Assembly (NCBI GenBank): GCA_024707265.1
Contig: JANQAB010000006.1
Coordinates: 625,001-689,000, forward strand
DNA: 64,000 nucleotides
Reading direction: 5' to 3'
Origin: Sporocytophaga sp.
GTDB taxonomy: Bacteria > Bacteroidota > Bacteroidia > Cytophagales > Cytophagaceae
Position 1 is the first letter of the stretch, and every line of letters begins with the position of its first letter. This document shows, piece by piece, positions 62,897-64,000 of the stretch. Under the pieces are notes generated by a model. It ran no database searches. It was not told the origin of the DNA and was given only the letters and a program-made list of their open reading frames with translations. Made by a program: the position numbers and the translations under genes.

Positions 62897-63861
62897 ATGA
62901 TCTGGAGTAAACCTATCGGTATTCTTGAATATACACTTATCGGAATTTTTTTCTCCTGTTTTATCTCATGTATTTTATCCGGATGATACTTGTTTCATCT
63001 AAAATAAAAAGCAACATGAGAAGGTCTTTCTATAAATTCTTCCTGCGTTCTGCATATTTCGGTGCCTTCATATTAGCTTTTCTCGGACCTTCTTTCGGAG
63101 ATACCAAAAAGGAAATTAAAACAACAAGGAAAGATATCTTTTTTGTGCTTGATGTATCAGGATCTATGAATAGCAATGATGTCCTGCCTTCCAGAATAGA
63201 AAAAGCTCAAAAGGAACTTTCAAAAATTGCAGACCGGCTAAACTCTGCCCGAATCGGCCTGATCACCTTTTCTTCAAGCGCAAACCTCCTCTGCCCTCTC
63301 ACCTATGACAGGGACGCGTTTAAAATGTTCCTTAAGTCCATTACGAATCAGCAGGTAGGCGGCACTTCTAATATCAGCTCTGGCCTGCAGCTTGCAATGG
63401 AAAAACTCTCTGCTCCTAAAACGCAGATTTACGATGTAGGAAAGTTTGTCATTCTTATTTCTGACGGGGAAAACTTTGGAGAAGATCCGGACAAAGTATT
63501 AAAGCTATTCAAGCAAAAGAAAATCACCCTTCTCACCTTAGGTATTGGTACCACTTCAGGAGGCAACATACCTGAAACGTATGGGCCAAAAAAAGATAAA
63601 GTAGGTCAGGAAATAACCACTTCTCTTAGACCTGCCGAGTTAAAAAAACTTGCTTCAATAACTGGAGGCTCTTATTTCGAAACAAACGACAACCGGAATG
63701 ATTGGGCTCACCTTTCAGAACGGATCAACCAAATCGAAGGTGTAACAACAGGCTATCAGAAAGTGGATGCCACCGCAAACAAATACTTCTATTTCCTCCT
63801 GTTTGGTTTATTTCTTATACTCCTGGATGTTTTAATCACTGTTAAAACTATTAGATTATGA
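62897..63861 (+). CDS. VWA-domain protein of the Bat (aerotolerance-type) operon, frame-disrupted near its start
   Basis: The gene begins at ATG 62897 (MIWSKPIGILEYTLIGI) and one T is missing in a T7 run (62946-62952). Then it continues FFLLFYLMYFIRM into the long frame open from 62968. It has two N-terminal membrane helices, then the VWA domain with the MIDAS motif DVSGSM and GGTSNISSG, LISDGENFG, and a C-terminal helix (about 270-290). This is the BatA/BatB order of Bacteroidota. An internal start (62968 or 63016) would still give one helix and the VWA domain. Its stop overlaps the TPR gene. Confidence 0.85.
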
Positions 63862-64000
63862 GACTGCTACTTCTCGCCAATATATTTGTCGCTATCTGGA
63901 GTTTCCTGAACAGATTTTCGGAAATCAACAATTATATTAATTCAGCAGAACAAAACTTTAAGAAGGGTGAGTATGAACTTGCGATAAAGGATTATACAAT
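63858..64000 (+). CDS. TPR protein of the Bat operon (5' end)
   Basis: ATG 63858 overlaps the VWA stop (ATGA). Signal peptide (LLLLANIFVAIWSFL), then INSAEQNFKKGEYELAIKDY, a tetratricopeptide repeat start. BatC-like. Runs past the window end. Confidence 0.8.
   Translation, partial: MRLLLLANIFVAIWSFLNRFSEINNYINSAEQNFKKGEYELAIKDYT

Overview
The window looks like a chromosomal piece of a gliding Bacteroidota, most likely Cytophagales (a Cytophaga or Sporocytophaga relative). The DNA is AT-rich. There are type IX secretion (T9SS) C-terminal sorting domains, a TonB receptor with an N-terminal STN domain beside a DUF4249 lipoprotein, DUF4142, an ELWxxDGT-repeat relic, BatA/B-type VWA and TPR genes, and chemotaxis genes without flagellar genes. 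The genus is inferred from gene content only.

Layout. 1-5900: chemosensory locus 1 (3' part of cheA, cheW, mcp, cheR, cheD, cheB). 6000-8090: a broken propeller/T9SS protein on the minus strand. 8300-13640: stress and hypothetical genes (DUF1254, DUF4142, Mn catalase, alpha/beta hydrolase). 13700-17330: a lipoprotein, a PLAT-like protein, a serine-hydrolase relic and an OmpA-type protein. 17366-24429: a minus-strand operon for a TonB receptor, DUF4249 lipoprotein and MG2-like protein. 24886-27100: a sulfatase and a T9SS/ELWxxDGT relic. 27345-40563: chemosensory loci 2 and 3. Locus 2 has a HAMP-GAF-PAS sensor without output domain, a CheZ-like protein, STAS, cheY, relics of cheA and cheW, and a CHASE3 mcp. 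Locus 3 has an OprB-type porin, STAS, cheY, cheA, cheW, cheR, a kinase-fragment gene, cheD and cheB. 41300-55900: mixed metabolism and regulation (AraC, NYN-LOTUS, acyl-CoA transferase, Crp-like regulator, dehalogenase-like hydrolase, Aquifex-type aconitase, T9SS protein). 56050-57974: DsrE, DoxDA, DsrE sulfur-handling operon. 58600-62680: a tRNA-Pro/Arg mosaic relic, two copies of a 78-bp hairpin repeat exactly 1 kb apart, and a tandemly duplicated tRNA array (Ser, Pro, Arg, Pro, Arg). 62897-64000: start of a Bat-type VWA/TPR operon.

How the genes work together. The three chemosensory loci are paralogous copies of one ancestral order, roughly mcp, STAS, cheY, cheA, cheW, cheR, cheD, cheB. 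Without flagellar genes here, they probably control gliding or another output. Both intact receptors end in an aromatic-x-x-Phe tether for CheR/CheB, and the loci carry CheB and CheD for adaptation. Locus 2 is visibly decaying, so locus 3 probably carries that pathway.

A striking property is the number of single-base frame disruptions, mostly in short homopolymers (A4 to A12), affecting more than ten otherwise well-conserved genes. Some loci (cheA/cheW relics, tRNA relic, ELWxxDGT relic) are truly decayed. The isolated one-base cases could instead be sequencing errors, phase variation or transcriptional slippage.
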